Source: CAZFBR01 sp035353495 [NCBI: uncultured bacterium] (lineage in GTDB: Bacteria > DAOPZR01). Taken from it: a DNA stretch of 14,237 bases. Positions 1 to 7,530 of this stretch are shown here, piece after piece; the first letter of the stretch is position 1, and each line of letters starts with the position of its first letter. A model generated the notes under the pieces. The model did no database searches. It was given only the letters and a program-made list of their open reading frames with translations, and was not told where the DNA came from. The position numbers were made by a program, and so were the translations under genes. The DNA lies in assembly GCA_964517215.1 (NCBI GenBank), contig CAZFBR010000074.1, forward strand, positions 1 to 14,237, read 5' to 3'.

Positions 1-326
1 CGGCGTATGTGCCGCATACCCCGCTCGATCCGGTGGAGATTGTGCAGCTGATCCGGGTGGCGGGCGGGATCCCGGTCGGGGCGCTGGTTAAATTCAGCCA
101 TCACGATGCGATTCTGGCGGAACTGATCGCGGCGGGGCTGCGCGGACTCGAAGTGTGGCATCGCGACCATACGCCGGCGGAACAGCGGCATTATGCGGCG
201 CTGGCGCAGAGCCAGCAGCTGCTGATGACCGGCGGATCGGACTGGCACGGCGACCCGGTGAAGAACCTGATCGGCCCGGCGGCCATCCCGGCGGCAGCAC
301 TGCAGGCGTTTCTCGCCGCCCTGTAA
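1..326 (+). CDS. PHP-domain phosphoesterase, C-terminal part (5' end outside window)
   Basis: The reading frame is open from base 3 to the TAA at 324-326, so only about the last 107 residues are present. They match the C-terminal half of YciV/RNase AM-type PHP proteins, which hydrolyse 3',5'-nucleoside bisphosphates or short RNA 5' ends with a metal cluster. Landmarks are an AYVP start followed by a helix, the strand containing AGGIPV, the LRGLEVWHRDHTPAEQ segment, and the terminal GGSDWHG motif, which supplies an Asp and a His of the metal site. One oddity: where the family normally has V-L-A-H-P after the AGG strand, this protein reads V-G-A-L-V, so the usual His is missing. The family call is secure from the GGSDWHG and EVWHRDHTPEQ-like segments; exact substrate is not known. 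It ends in a terminator, so it is the last gene of its operon. Confidence 0.8.
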   Translation, partial: AYVPHTPLDPVEIVQLIRVAGGIPVGALVKFSHHDAILAELIAAGLRGLEVWHRDHTPAEQRHYAALAQSQQLLMTGGSDWHGDPVKNLIGPAAIPAAALQAFLAAL

Positions 327-365
327 CCGGCCGGGTGGCAGGCCGGCGGGCTCCCGGCCGGTTTT
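325..365 (+). terminator. Rho-independent terminator after the PHP gene
   Basis: An 11-bp perfect inverted repeat, AACCGGCCGGG (325-335) and CCCGGCCGGTT (353-363), encloses a 17-nt GC-rich loop and is followed by a short T-tract (362-365). The stem begins inside the stop codon TAA. The T-tract is shared with the -35 box of the next promoter. Confidence 0.8.
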
Positions 366-392
366 GACAACAGCCGACCACTCTGCTATATA
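364..392 (+). promoter_or_regulatory. Sigma-70-type promoter of the diguanylate cyclase gene
   Basis: TTGACA (364-369) and TATATA (387-392) are separated by exactly 17 bp, giving a near-consensus housekeeping promoter. The predicted start is near base 399, about 37 nt upstream of the ATG. Because the -35 sits here, an upstream TTG start at 364 for the cyclase is unlikely. A small hairpin, TGCC-GTTC-GGCA (400-411), would lie at the very 5' end of the RNA. Confidence 0.75.
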
Positions 393-435
393 TATTGGGT
401 GCCGTTCGGCAGCGGAGCGGGCGGCGGGGACACCC

Positions 436-2244
436 ATGGGCGAACCGATTACAACTGAAAAGCCGCGGCTGAAGCAGATCCGCTACGATTTGCGCAAGAA
501 GATCTCCACCATCATGACCGTGGTGCTGCTGATCAATGCCGCCCTGCTGCTGGTGTACATCACCTGGTCCAGCAAGGATCTTGAGGAACGGCATATCCTG
601 AAATACGGCACTGAAGCGCTGCAGCTGATGGACAACTTCATCAAGACCCGCTCGGGTTCGATCGTCAATGCGCCGCCGGCGAACAGCGGCAGCGCCCGGC
701 GCGGCACGCGCGCGGCGGTCGAGGATTATCTGAATTCGCTGCAGGAAGCCATCCCGTATTTCCGCTTTTTCATGGTGTTCGACGACAACGGCAAACTGCT
801 GATCACCTCGAAGGTCCGCGGCGAGGCGCCGCAGAAGCCGTCGCTGGCCACGCTCAACAAGCTGTACCAGCAGCCGGAGACCTGGCGCAAGGTGCTGCGC
901 ATCACCACCCGGAAGAAGGAGACGGTGTTCCTGCTGGCGGAGCTGCAGCAGCCGGCGGTCGACTGGTCGGGCATTCTGTTCAGCGTCATGGTCATCGTCG
1001 CCCTGGCGCTGGCGTCGATGCTGAGCACCTTCCGCTGGGCGCAGAAAATGGCGCGCCCGCTGCGCGAGGTCATTCAGGTCGCCGACGAGGTGTCGCAGGG
1101 CCAGGCCTTCCGCGAGGTCAAGGCCAGAAGCTCCGACGAGGCAGGCGTCATTGCCGGCCTGTTCAATGACATCAACAAGCGCCTGCAGGACCGGATCAAC
1201 GACATGGCCATGCTGCAGCTGTGGTCGATGGATATCGGGGCGGAACTGGACCGCGAGGCGCTGAACAACCTGATCGTCACCACCTTTGCCAACGCCACCG
1301 GGGCGCGGCGGGTGGCGCTGCTGCTGCGGGAGAAGGGGGCGGGCCTGCTGACGGTGGCCGCGGGGATCCACGTCACCAACCCGCGGCTGAGCTTCCCGGA
1401 CAACACCGGGATCACCGGCGAGGCGCTGACCACGGAGAACCAGGTGACGACCAGCAGCCTCGCCGGCTATGCCGATGCGTCGCTGTTCTATGCGGACCCC
1501 GCGGCGGCGCCGGCGGGGATCTGGTTCCTGGCCCTGCCGGTGATTGCGCAGGGCAAGGCCATCGGCGTGCTGGTGCTGGGCGATCGCGCGGTTGACGGCG
1601 ACAAGGAATTCGATGCGGAAGCGGTGATCCTGTTCCAGACCCTGGCCACCTCGGCGGGGAGCGCGCTCGACAACGCGCGGCTCTACGAGCTGGCCATCAC
1701 CGACGAACTGACCCGCGTCTACATTCGCCGGTTCTACAACCAGCGGCTGAACGAGGAAATCGACAAGGCGGCGAACGAGCAGGCGCCGCTGTCGCTGATC
1801 ATGCTCGATATCGACCACTTCAAGCGGTTCAACGACACCTTTGGCCACCAGACGGGGGACCGGGTGCTGATTGCGCTGGCCCACCTGCTGCGCGAGACGG
1901 TGCGCGGCATGGACGTGCAGGGGGCGGAGCGGCGGCGGGATATTGTGGCGCGGTACGGCGGCGAGGAGTTCTCGCTCATCCTGCCGAATACGCCGCTGGC
2001 CGGCGGCCTGCTGGTCGCGGAGCGCCTGCGCCACAATATCGAGAGCTTCCAGGAGTTGCGTTCCGACGACGGCAAGGTGCTCTCGGTCACCATCTCGCTG
2101 GGCGTGGCGGAATGGCAGCCGGGCCAGCAGCCCGAGCATCTGATCCATTGCGCCGACGAGGCGCTGTACGAGGCCAAGCATCGCGGGCGCAACCGCGTGG
2201 TGGGCTGGCCGTTCGCGGGCGCGGAGAGCGCGCCCCCGGCGTAG
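436..2244 (+). CDS. Membrane-bound GAF-GGDEF diguanylate cyclase
   Basis: Predicted to make cyclic di-GMP from two GTP at the inner membrane. The 602-residue protein starts at ATG 436, with GCGGGGA five bases upstream. A first membrane segment at about 25-44, a periplasmic region of about 130 residues and a second membrane segment at about 177-196 are followed by a HAMP-like linker (about 197-250), a GAF domain (about 265-415) and the GGDEF domain (about 420-585). The catalytic motif is GGEEF at 508-512, a fully active variant. An RxxD inhibitory site (RRRD, 499-502) lies five residues upstream of it, so product feedback is likely. The metal-binding segment LDIDHFKRFND and the DELT start of the domain are intact. 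The periplasmic and GAF ligands cannot be told from sequence. One base separates its stop from the NUDIX gene, so the two are probably translated from one message. Confidence 0.93.
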   Translation: MGEPITTEKPRLKQIRYDLRKKISTIMTVVLLINAALLLVYITWSSKDLEERHILKYGTEALQLMDNFIKTRSGSIVNAPPANSGSARRGTRAAVEDYLNSLQEAIPYFRFFMVFDDNGKLLITSKVRGEAPQKPSLATLNKLYQQPETWRKVLRITTRKKETVFLLAELQQPAVDWSGILFSVMVIVALALASMLSTFRWAQKMARPLREVIQVADEVSQGQAFREVKARSSDEAGVIAGLFNDINKRLQDRINDMAMLQLWSMDIGAELDREALNNLIVTTFANATGARRVALLLREKGAGLLTVAAGIHVTNPRLSFPDNTGITGEALTTENQVTTSSLAGYADASLFYADPAAAPAGIWFLALPVIAQGKAIGVLVLGDRAVDGDKEFDAEAVILFQTLATSAGSALDNARLYELAITDELTRVYIRRFYNQRLNEEIDKAANEQAPLSLIMLDIDHFKRFNDTFGHQTGDRVLIALAHLLRETVRGMDVQGAERRRDIVARYGGEEFSLILPNTPLAGGLLVAERLRHNIESFQELRSDDGKVLSVTISLGVAEWQPGQQPEHLIHCADEALYEAKHRGRNRVVGWPFAGAESAPPA

Positions 2245-2245
2245 C

Positions 2246-2815
2246 GTGTTTACCCGGCTGGCCGAGCGGGTGCTGGGCGCCGGCCGCTGGCTGACGCTCA
2301 AGGAGCTGATCTATCGCACCCCGGCGGGGGACGAGGTCCGCTGGGAATGCCTTGAACGGGTCAAACGGCCCGCGGGCGTGGTGGTGGTGGCGCGGCTGGA
2401 GCCGTCCGGGCGGTATGTGCTGATCCGCCAGTACCGGCCGGGCCTGGAAAAGACGGTGGTCGGTTTCCCCGCCGGGCTGGTCGAGCAGGGCGAGCCGGGT
2501 GCGGCGGCACTGCATGAGCTGGCGGAGGAAACGGGGTATCACGGCGACCTGGTGCGCGTGAGTCCGCCGCTGTATACCGGGGCGGGGATCACGAACGAGG
2601 TCATGCATGTCGCCGAGGTGCGGGTGGACGAAACCCTGGCGGCGAATGCCGACCCGCAGCCGCAGCTCGAACCGGCGGAGCACATCGAGACGGTGCTGGT
2701 GGCGGAAACGGAGCTGCCGGCGTTTTTCGCCGGCGAGCAGGCGCAGGGCCGGGTGCTGGGCGCGGGACCGTGGTACTGGTTTGCGGCGCGGCAGCCGGTG
2801 CGGGACAACGAGTGA
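2246..2815 (+). CDS. NUDIX hydrolase, ADP-ribose pyrophosphatase-like
   Basis: Expected to hydrolyse a nucleoside diphosphate linked to another moiety, such as ADP-ribose or a nucleotide sugar, in the cytoplasm. The 189-residue size, the QYRPGLEKTVVGFPAG strand and loop, and the placement of the NUDIX box at 77-98 match the ADP-ribose pyrophosphatase group. The box reads GLVEQGEPGAAALHELAEET followed by Gly-Tyr. Compared with the consensus G-x5-E-x7-R-E-U-x-E-E-x-G-U, it is one residue short between the first Glu and the helix and has His90 in place of Arg. The metal-binding Glu residues (91, 94, 95) are kept. The GTG at 2246 follows the cyclase stop by one base and has no clear ribosome site, so translation is probably coupled; a GTG at 2270 is an alternative start. 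Substrate is inferred only. Confidence 0.85.
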   Translation: MFTRLAERVLGAGRWLTLKELIYRTPAGDEVRWECLERVKRPAGVVVVARLEPSGRYVLIRQYRPGLEKTVVGFPAGLVEQGEPGAAALHELAEETGYHGDLVRVSPPLYTGAGITNEVMHVAEVRVDETLAANADPQPQLEPAEHIETVLVAETELPAFFAGEQAQGRVLGAGPWYWFAARQPVRDNE

Positions 2816-2820
2816 AATGC

Positions 2821-2836
2821 TGCGGACTTATCCGCA
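2821..2836 (+). other. Short perfect hairpin upstream of the SH3 gene
   Basis: TGCGGA and TCCGCA pair perfectly around a CTTA loop in the 48-nt gap between the NUDIX and SH3 genes. No T-tract follows, so it is not a standard terminator. It could be an mRNA processing or stabilising structure, or an operator. No convincing promoter is seen beside it. Confidence 0.4.
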
Positions 2837-2863
2837 TTGAACCAAGACGCAGGAGGTAGGGCA

Positions 2864-3952
2864 ATGAAGGCGGCGGGATGGATGTTGGCAGTGGTGATGG
2901 TCATGGCGGCCCCGATGCTGGCGCTGGCCGATGAGGTGGTGCTGACCGACGGCAGTATGCTGACGGGTCAGGTGCAGGTGGATGGCGATACCGTGCTGGT
3001 GACCAATGCGGCAGGGACGTTCGCCATCGCGCGAGCCCAGGTGAGCACGGTGCGCAGCGCGGCGGTGCCGGCCACGGGCGGCTATCAGGTGGTGAACAGC
3101 GCGCCCGGCTATCAGGTGGTCAATGCGCCGGCGTATACCGCCCAGAATCCGTATGCGCCGTATGCTAATGCGCAGTATCCGTACGGGTACGGCGTGAACG
3201 CGCCGGCCGCGTGGAGCGCGGTGCCGGCGGGCAATTATCTGACGCCGTATGCGCTGCCCGCCTATCAGGCGCCGGTGACGACGCAGCAGGTGAGCACCCC
3301 GTATGACCAGCTGCTGCAGGTCACGGGCGCGGCGGCGCCGATCCGGCGCGGGCCGGGCACGCAGTATGCCGTCATCCTCAGCGTGCATCGCGACGATGTG
3401 CTCTATCGCGTCGGGCATACCGACGGCTGGTACAATGTGATCACGCGCAACGGCCAGCAGGGATGGATCAATGCCGGCGCGGTGGCGGAAATGGGCTCCG
3501 GCCCGGACCTGACGCCGTACCAGTGGGATTTCCGCATCGACCCGGCCGATCTCGTGGTGGTGGCGCCGACGCTGAATGTGCGCAGCGGCCCGGGCCTGAA
3601 CCATCCGCTCATCGACAAGCTCTATCACGGCGATGCGGTGAAGACCATCGCGCGCGAGGGGCAGTGGACGCGGGTGCAGTACCTCGATCCGGTCATGCAT
3701 ACCGGCTGGGTGCACAGCTCGTATGTGACCGACCTCTATCGCTACGTCAAGCTGCTGATCATTCAGGCGAAATACGACGAGGCGGTGGCCCTGGGCGACG
3801 CGGCGCTTCCCGCGCTGCAGGAACTGGCGAACCATGAGGACTGGCGCATCCGCGCCAATGCGGCCATGGTGCGCGACAAGATCGTCGCCAACCGGGCCAT
3901 GGTGCCCGGGATGGCGTCGTTCAACTACGAACGCACGGCCACGGGCCGGTAG
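2864..3952 (+). CDS. Exported protein with two bacterial SH3 domains
   Basis: A 362-residue protein starting at ATG 2864, chosen because AGGAGG (2851-2856) lies seven bases upstream and a signal peptide follows directly; an in-frame TTG at 2837 has neither. The signal peptide ends at ALA22, with Asp23 as the likely mature start. Residues about 23-65 form a small beta-rich segment (VVLTDGSMLTGQV and following), resembling short domains found at the N-terminus of exported proteins. A Tyr/Ala/Pro-rich linker (about 70-140) includes a 9-residue repeat GYQVVNSAP / GYQVVNAPA. Two SH3 domains follow, at about 148-213 (core IRRGPGTQYAVI, GWYNVI, QGWINAGAV) and about 229-290 (core LNVRSGPGLNHPLI, GQWTRVQ, TGWVHSSYV). 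The last 70 residues are helical and charged. Such SH3 domains usually bind peptidoglycan or other cell-wall ligands. Ten bases separate it from the adenosine deaminase gene, which suggests co-transcription. Confidence 0.8.
   Translation: MKAAGWMLAVVMVMAAPMLALADEVVLTDGSMLTGQVQVDGDTVLVTNAAGTFAIARAQVSTVRSAAVPATGGYQVVNSAPGYQVVNAPAYTAQNPYAPYANAQYPYGYGVNAPAAWSAVPAGNYLTPYALPAYQAPVTTQQVSTPYDQLLQVTGAAAPIRRGPGTQYAVILSVHRDDVLYRVGHTDGWYNVITRNGQQGWINAGAVAEMGSGPDLTPYQWDFRIDPADLVVVAPTLNVRSGPGLNHPLIDKLYHGDAVKTIAREGQWTRVQYLDPVMHTGWVHSSYVTDLYRYVKLLIIQAKYDEAVALGDAALPALQELANHEDWRIRANAAMVRDKIVANRAMVPGMASFNYERTATGR
3080..3133 (+). repeat. In-frame 27-bp tandem repeat in the SH3 protein linker
   Basis: Two adjacent 27-bp units (3080-3106 and 3107-3133) share GGCTATCAGGTGGT and encode GYQVVNSAP and GYQVVNAPA. 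The rest of the units has diverged, so the duplication is not very recent. Confidence 0.7.
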
Positions 3953-3963
3953 AGGAGCGCGCG

Positions 3964-5028
3964 ATGAGCCAGACCCCGGAGATTACGCTCGACCTGCTGG
4001 AAGCACTGCCCAAGACCGACCTGCACTGCCATCTCGACGGCTCGCTGCGGGTCGAATCGGTGGTGGCCATGGCCAAGCAGCACAATGTTGTGCTGCCGGA
4101 AATGGAGCCGGCGAAGCTGAAGAAGATCCTGGTCATGGACCAGAACTGCCGCTCGCTGGTCGATTACCTCAAGGCGTTTGACGTCACCCTGCAGGTGATG
4201 CAGTGGGAGGACACGCTGGAACGGGCCGCCTATGAACTGGCGCTCGACGCCCACAAGGAAAACGTGGTGTACCTGGAAGTGCGCTATGCCCCCTGCCTGC
4301 ATCTGCGCGAGGGGCTGACCCTGCAGCAGGTCAACGACGCGGTGCTCAAGGGGCTCAAGCGCGCCGAGCATGAAACCGGCATCATCACCGGGGTCATCAT
4401 CTGCGGCATCCGCATGATGCCGCCCGAGGAATCGCTGCGCCTCGCCGAGCTGGCGGTCGAGTACAAGGGAAAGGGCGTGGTCGGGTTCGACCTGGCGGGT
4501 GCGGAGGCGAATTTCCCCGCCAAGCATCACCGCGAGGCATACTATCTGGTGCTGGACAACAACATCAACTGCACCTGTCATGCGGGCGAGGCGTTCGGGC
4601 CCGAGAGCATCTCCCAGGCGCTGCATTACTGCGGGGCGCACCGCATCGGGCACGGCACGCGGCTGAAGGAGAACCACGACCTGCTCGATTACGTCAACGA
4701 CCACCGGATCGCGCTGGAGATCTGCCCGACGAGCAATGTGCAGACCTGCGCGGTCGAGTCGCTGGAAACGCACCCGCTGCGCTTCTACTACGACTACGGC
4801 CTGCGGGTGACGATCAACACCGACAACCGGCTGATCTCCGACACCACGGTGTCGCGGGAGCTGCTGGTCGCCTGCAAAACCTTCAAGTTCAACCTGGGCG
4901 ACGTGCGCAACCTCATCATCCACGGGGTGAAAAGCTCGTTCCTCGGCTATCACGAGAAGGTGAAGCTGCTGCGCCAGGTGATCCGCACGATCGACGACAC
5001 CTGCGGGTTGAAGTCGGACAATTTCTGA
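3964..5028 (+). CDS. add: Adenosine deaminase
   Basis: Converts adenosine and 2'-deoxyadenosine to inosine or deoxyinosine plus ammonia, in the cytoplasm, as part of purine salvage. The 354-residue protein has the expected length and all hallmarks: HCHLDGS with zinc ligands His21 and His23, GFDLAGAE, the CHAGE motif with His206 and catalytic Glu209, HRIGHGT with His230, and ICPTSN. The metal-site loop reads NTDNR (Asp287, Asn288) where mammalian enzymes have Asp-Asp; I recall this Asp-Asn form as common in bacterial adenosine deaminases, so activity is expected. The start is supported by GAGGAG (3952-3957) six bases upstream, overlapping the previous stop codon. It lies between the SH3 protein gene and the CNB-like protein gene with gaps of 11 and 16 nt, a tight operon arrangement whose functional logic is not obvious. 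Confidence 0.95.
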   Translation: MSQTPEITLDLLEALPKTDLHCHLDGSLRVESVVAMAKQHNVVLPEMEPAKLKKILVMDQNCRSLVDYLKAFDVTLQVMQWEDTLERAAYELALDAHKENVVYLEVRYAPCLHLREGLTLQQVNDAVLKGLKRAEHETGIITGVIICGIRMMPPEESLRLAELAVEYKGKGVVGFDLAGAEANFPAKHHREAYYLVLDNNINCTCHAGEAFGPESISQALHYCGAHRIGHGTRLKENHDLLDYVNDHRIALEICPTSNVQTCAVESLETHPLRFYYDYGLRVTINTDNRLISDTTVSRELLVACKTFKFNLGDVRNLIIHGVKSSFLGYHEKVKLLRQVIRTIDDTCGLKSDNF

Positions 5029-5044
5029 GCGGCTGAGCGGCACG

Positions 5045-7510
5045 ATGCAACGGCGGGCGTTGGCCGCGGGCGAGACGGTCTTCCGCGAAGGCGACCCCGC
5101 CGAGTCGTTTTTTGTGCTGATGGGCGGCGCAGTGCGGTTCCGTCCGGTGCGGCTGTTTGGCGGCGCGGATGCGCAGGATCCGGTGTTCGGGATTGCCGAT
5201 TCCCTGCTGCATCACGCGCGCGGCTACACCGCGGTGGCCGACGGCGACACCGTCCTGCTCGAAGTCCCGTTTTCGGCTGAGAACCTCGCCGGCCTGGCGG
5301 CGCGCAATCCCAAGCTGCTGGCGGCGCTCGGCGGCCATTTCGGCAAATACACAGACAAGCGGGCGCAGGAACTGCATCAGGCCGTGACCGGCGAGCGCGA
5401 GCTGTGGGGCGCGCTGTTGGCCACGCTGAGCAGCTCACCCGAAGCGCTGGCAGCCGGCCTGGCGCCGCTGGTCGCGGAGCTGTCGCAGCAGCTGCTGCAG
5501 CAGCTGCCGGCGGGCGAGGCCGGGCTGGCGATGGACTACAATCCCGCCGCGCCCGGGGTGCTGGAGATGCTGCCCGGCATGCAGGTGGACCATCTCGACG
5601 TCGCCTGGCAGCTGGCGGCGGGCGAGGTCGAGCTGAAACTGGGGGCGCTGTCGCTCGGCGTGCTTGCCGGCGACGGGCGCTGGCTGGTCCCGCTGGCGGG
5701 CCTGGCGCGGGCCGCAGCGCCGGCCCTGTCATTTGTGACCGTGCAGGCCACGCTGCCGGCGCGGCTCGCCGGACTGCCGGTTGCGGAATTCGCCGGCCGC
5801 TGTGCGGCCGAGCCGGAGCTGACGCAGCAGGTCGTAACCTTTGCGTTCGACCTGATGCGCGGTCTCGAGAAGGGGACCAGCGACTTTGCCCGCTGCCGCA
5901 GCGACTTGCGCGCCTGGTGCGGCAGCCGGTATGACCTGCTGACGCCCGTGCTGGCGGTGCCGGGCGTGCGCGAATGCCTGGCGGCACTCGAGGTGCAGCC
6001 GGCGGCGGCCGGCCCCGCGGCGGCGGGTGACGCTGCGGCGGCGGCGGGTGATGACACCCCGCCGGTGCTGACCGCCCTGCCGCTCGCCCCGGATACCCGG
6101 GCCGAAATCGAGCTGGCGCTGACCCAGCTCCGGGCGGGGACCACCCCCAACGACGTCAACAACTCCCGCCTGCGCCTCATCACCCGCTTCTGGGATCTGG
6201 CCGCGCTGGGCGCGCAGCAGCGCGTGCGCGGGCAGTGGACCGACGAGGTGCGGCGGTTCCTGCGCTTCGGGGTGCTCGATCCGCGGCTGATCCTGCCGGC
6301 GCATGCCGCGCGCCTGGCGGAGCTCTCCATGGGCGCGGTGGACGGCGTCTTTTACATGGACGAATGGCTGGAGAACATCATCAGCGGCAACGTCGCCCCG
6401 ACCGCGGGCGACGAGCTGGCGATGAAGAAACTGGGCGCCGCCGACAAGATCGACAAGGCGCGCCAGAAGCTCGGCGGCGAGCAGGACATTCTCAGCGCGC
6501 GCATCCACGACTGGAAGCAGTGCGCGGCGGAGCTGCCGCAGCTCATGACCACGATCACCCGCGGCATGGACACCACGCGCAAGCTGATCGAGCTGTTCAT
6601 GCAGGAGAAGGACAATCTCAAGTCCCCCGACGCCATCCTCGCCAAATGGGAGGAAAACGACGAGCAGGTGGGCGCCGCCCTGCAGCGCCTGCGCGAGCGT
6701 TCGGGCAAACTGCGCATCAACGAGGGGCGCATTGTCGAGGGCATCCGCACCTACAGCAAAGGCGTCGAGGAGCTGAACGCCGCCCGGGCGCTGGCGCGCG
6801 GCGAGGACAAGGAAAGTCCGGAGAAGGTCATGGCCGGCGAAGTCAACAACATCCTCCGCCAGATGGCCAAGATGTCGGTCGGGCCGCGCGGCAACCACCT
6901 GTCGGTTCTGACGAAGGAAAACCTCATGGCCGACGGGAGCGACCTTGTTTCGCGCCAGCAGGTGCAGGAACTGGTCAACCGGGTGGCGGAACTTGATCCG
7001 GGCATCTTCCAGCGCACCTTCAAGGGGATCGAGCGCGCCATTATCCCGTACATCCTGGTCCTCCCCTGCCTGGGCGAGTATGGCTTCTGCTGGGAGCCGT
7101 ACGAGCGCAACAACCGCGCCACCGGGCGCGGGCGGCTGGTGGTGCCGCTCGTGCCGCGCAAACCCGTTCAGGAACTGATCTATCAGGCGCTGGGCGATTT
7201 TCGCTGGCAGATGGCCCGCGAGGAAGCGGCGCATTACTGGATGGAGGAGGGGCTCACCGGGCGCTATTACCAGTATTTCACCGAGGAAAAGCTCAAGGGC
7301 GACCTGCGCGAGCATTTCGTCAGAAACTATATTCTCTGGCTGGCGTATGAGGCGCAGGGCATCCAGAAACTCGAGCGCAAGGTGCGCCAGCTCTTCTGGC
7401 TGCAGCTCCCCTTCCCGCAGAAGGTCAAGGAACAGCTGAAGAACCGCGGCGCCATTTACGCGCAGCTGTATCAGCAGGACAAGAACCGCGAAAAATCCAG
7501 CATGAGCTGA
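5045..7510 (+). CDS. Large protein with degenerate cyclic-nucleotide-binding-like N-terminus; function unknown
   Basis: An 821-residue soluble protein I do not recognise as a whole. Residues about 1-110 resemble a cyclic nucleotide-binding (CRP/FNR-type) beta-roll: ALAAGETVFREGDPAESFFV, then VLMGGAVRF, and later FGIADSLLHHARGYTAV. At the phosphate-binding cassette the usual Gly-Glu pair reads Gly-Ile, so binding of cAMP or cGMP is doubtful. Residues about 115-315 form a mixed Leu/Ala-rich region. An Ala/Gly-rich linker follows (about 318-340). Residues about 345-640 are mainly charged helices that could form coiled coils, including a Lys/Glu-rich stretch around 520-600. The C-terminal 170 residues look like a separate globular domain, with YILVLPCLGEYGFCWEPYER (about 669-688), paired Trp/Tyr residues and a basic tail. 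There is no DNA-binding helix-turn-helix, kinase or membrane segment. It overlaps the methyltransferase region by reading to TGA 7510, so a shared transcript is likely. Confidence 0.75.
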   Translation: MQRRALAAGETVFREGDPAESFFVLMGGAVRFRPVRLFGGADAQDPVFGIADSLLHHARGYTAVADGDTVLLEVPFSAENLAGLAARNPKLLAALGGHFGKYTDKRAQELHQAVTGERELWGALLATLSSSPEALAAGLAPLVAELSQQLLQQLPAGEAGLAMDYNPAAPGVLEMLPGMQVDHLDVAWQLAAGEVELKLGALSLGVLAGDGRWLVPLAGLARAAAPALSFVTVQATLPARLAGLPVAEFAGRCAAEPELTQQVVTFAFDLMRGLEKGTSDFARCRSDLRAWCGSRYDLLTPVLAVPGVRECLAALEVQPAAAGPAAAGDAAAAAGDDTPPVLTALPLAPDTRAEIELALTQLRAGTTPNDVNNSRLRLITRFWDLAALGAQQRVRGQWTDEVRRFLRFGVLDPRLILPAHAARLAELSMGAVDGVFYMDEWLENIISGNVAPTAGDELAMKKLGAADKIDKARQKLGGEQDILSARIHDWKQCAAELPQLMTTITRGMDTTRKLIELFMQEKDNLKSPDAILAKWEENDEQVGAALQRLRERSGKLRINEGRIVEGIRTYSKGVEELNAARALARGEDKESPEKVMAGEVNNILRQMAKMSVGPRGNHLSVLTKENLMADGSDLVSRQQVQELVNRVAELDPGIFQRTFKGIERAIIPYILVLPCLGEYGFCWEPYERNNRATGRGRLVVPLVPRKPVQELIYQALGDFRWQMAREEAAHYWMEEGLTGRYYQYFTEEKLKGDLREHFVRNYILWLAYEAQGIQKLERKVRQLFWLQLPFPQKVKEQLKNRGAIYAQLYQQDKNREKSSMS
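6017..6051 (+). repeat. Short direct repeat in the Ala/Gly linker of the CNB-like protein
   Basis: GCGGCGGCGGGTGA occurs at 6017-6030 and again at 6038-6051, a 21-bp period that keeps the reading frame and encodes two Ala-rich AAAGD-type units. It marks a flexible linker between the N-terminal part and the helical part. Confidence 0.55.
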
Positions 7511-7530
7511 TGGCTGACCGGAGGCGGACG

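Noticed and set aside
94-2301. Long minus-strand open frame opposite the PHP and diguanylate cyclase genes
   Set aside because: Its translation is Arg/Gln/His-rich without domains and mirrors the codon pattern of the real plus-strand genes; typical of GC-rich DNA.
5729-7315. Minus-strand open frame of over 500 codons opposite the CNB-like gene
   Set aside because: Compositional shadow. The plus-strand frame is longer, starts and ends tightly against its neighbours and has a sensible protein composition.
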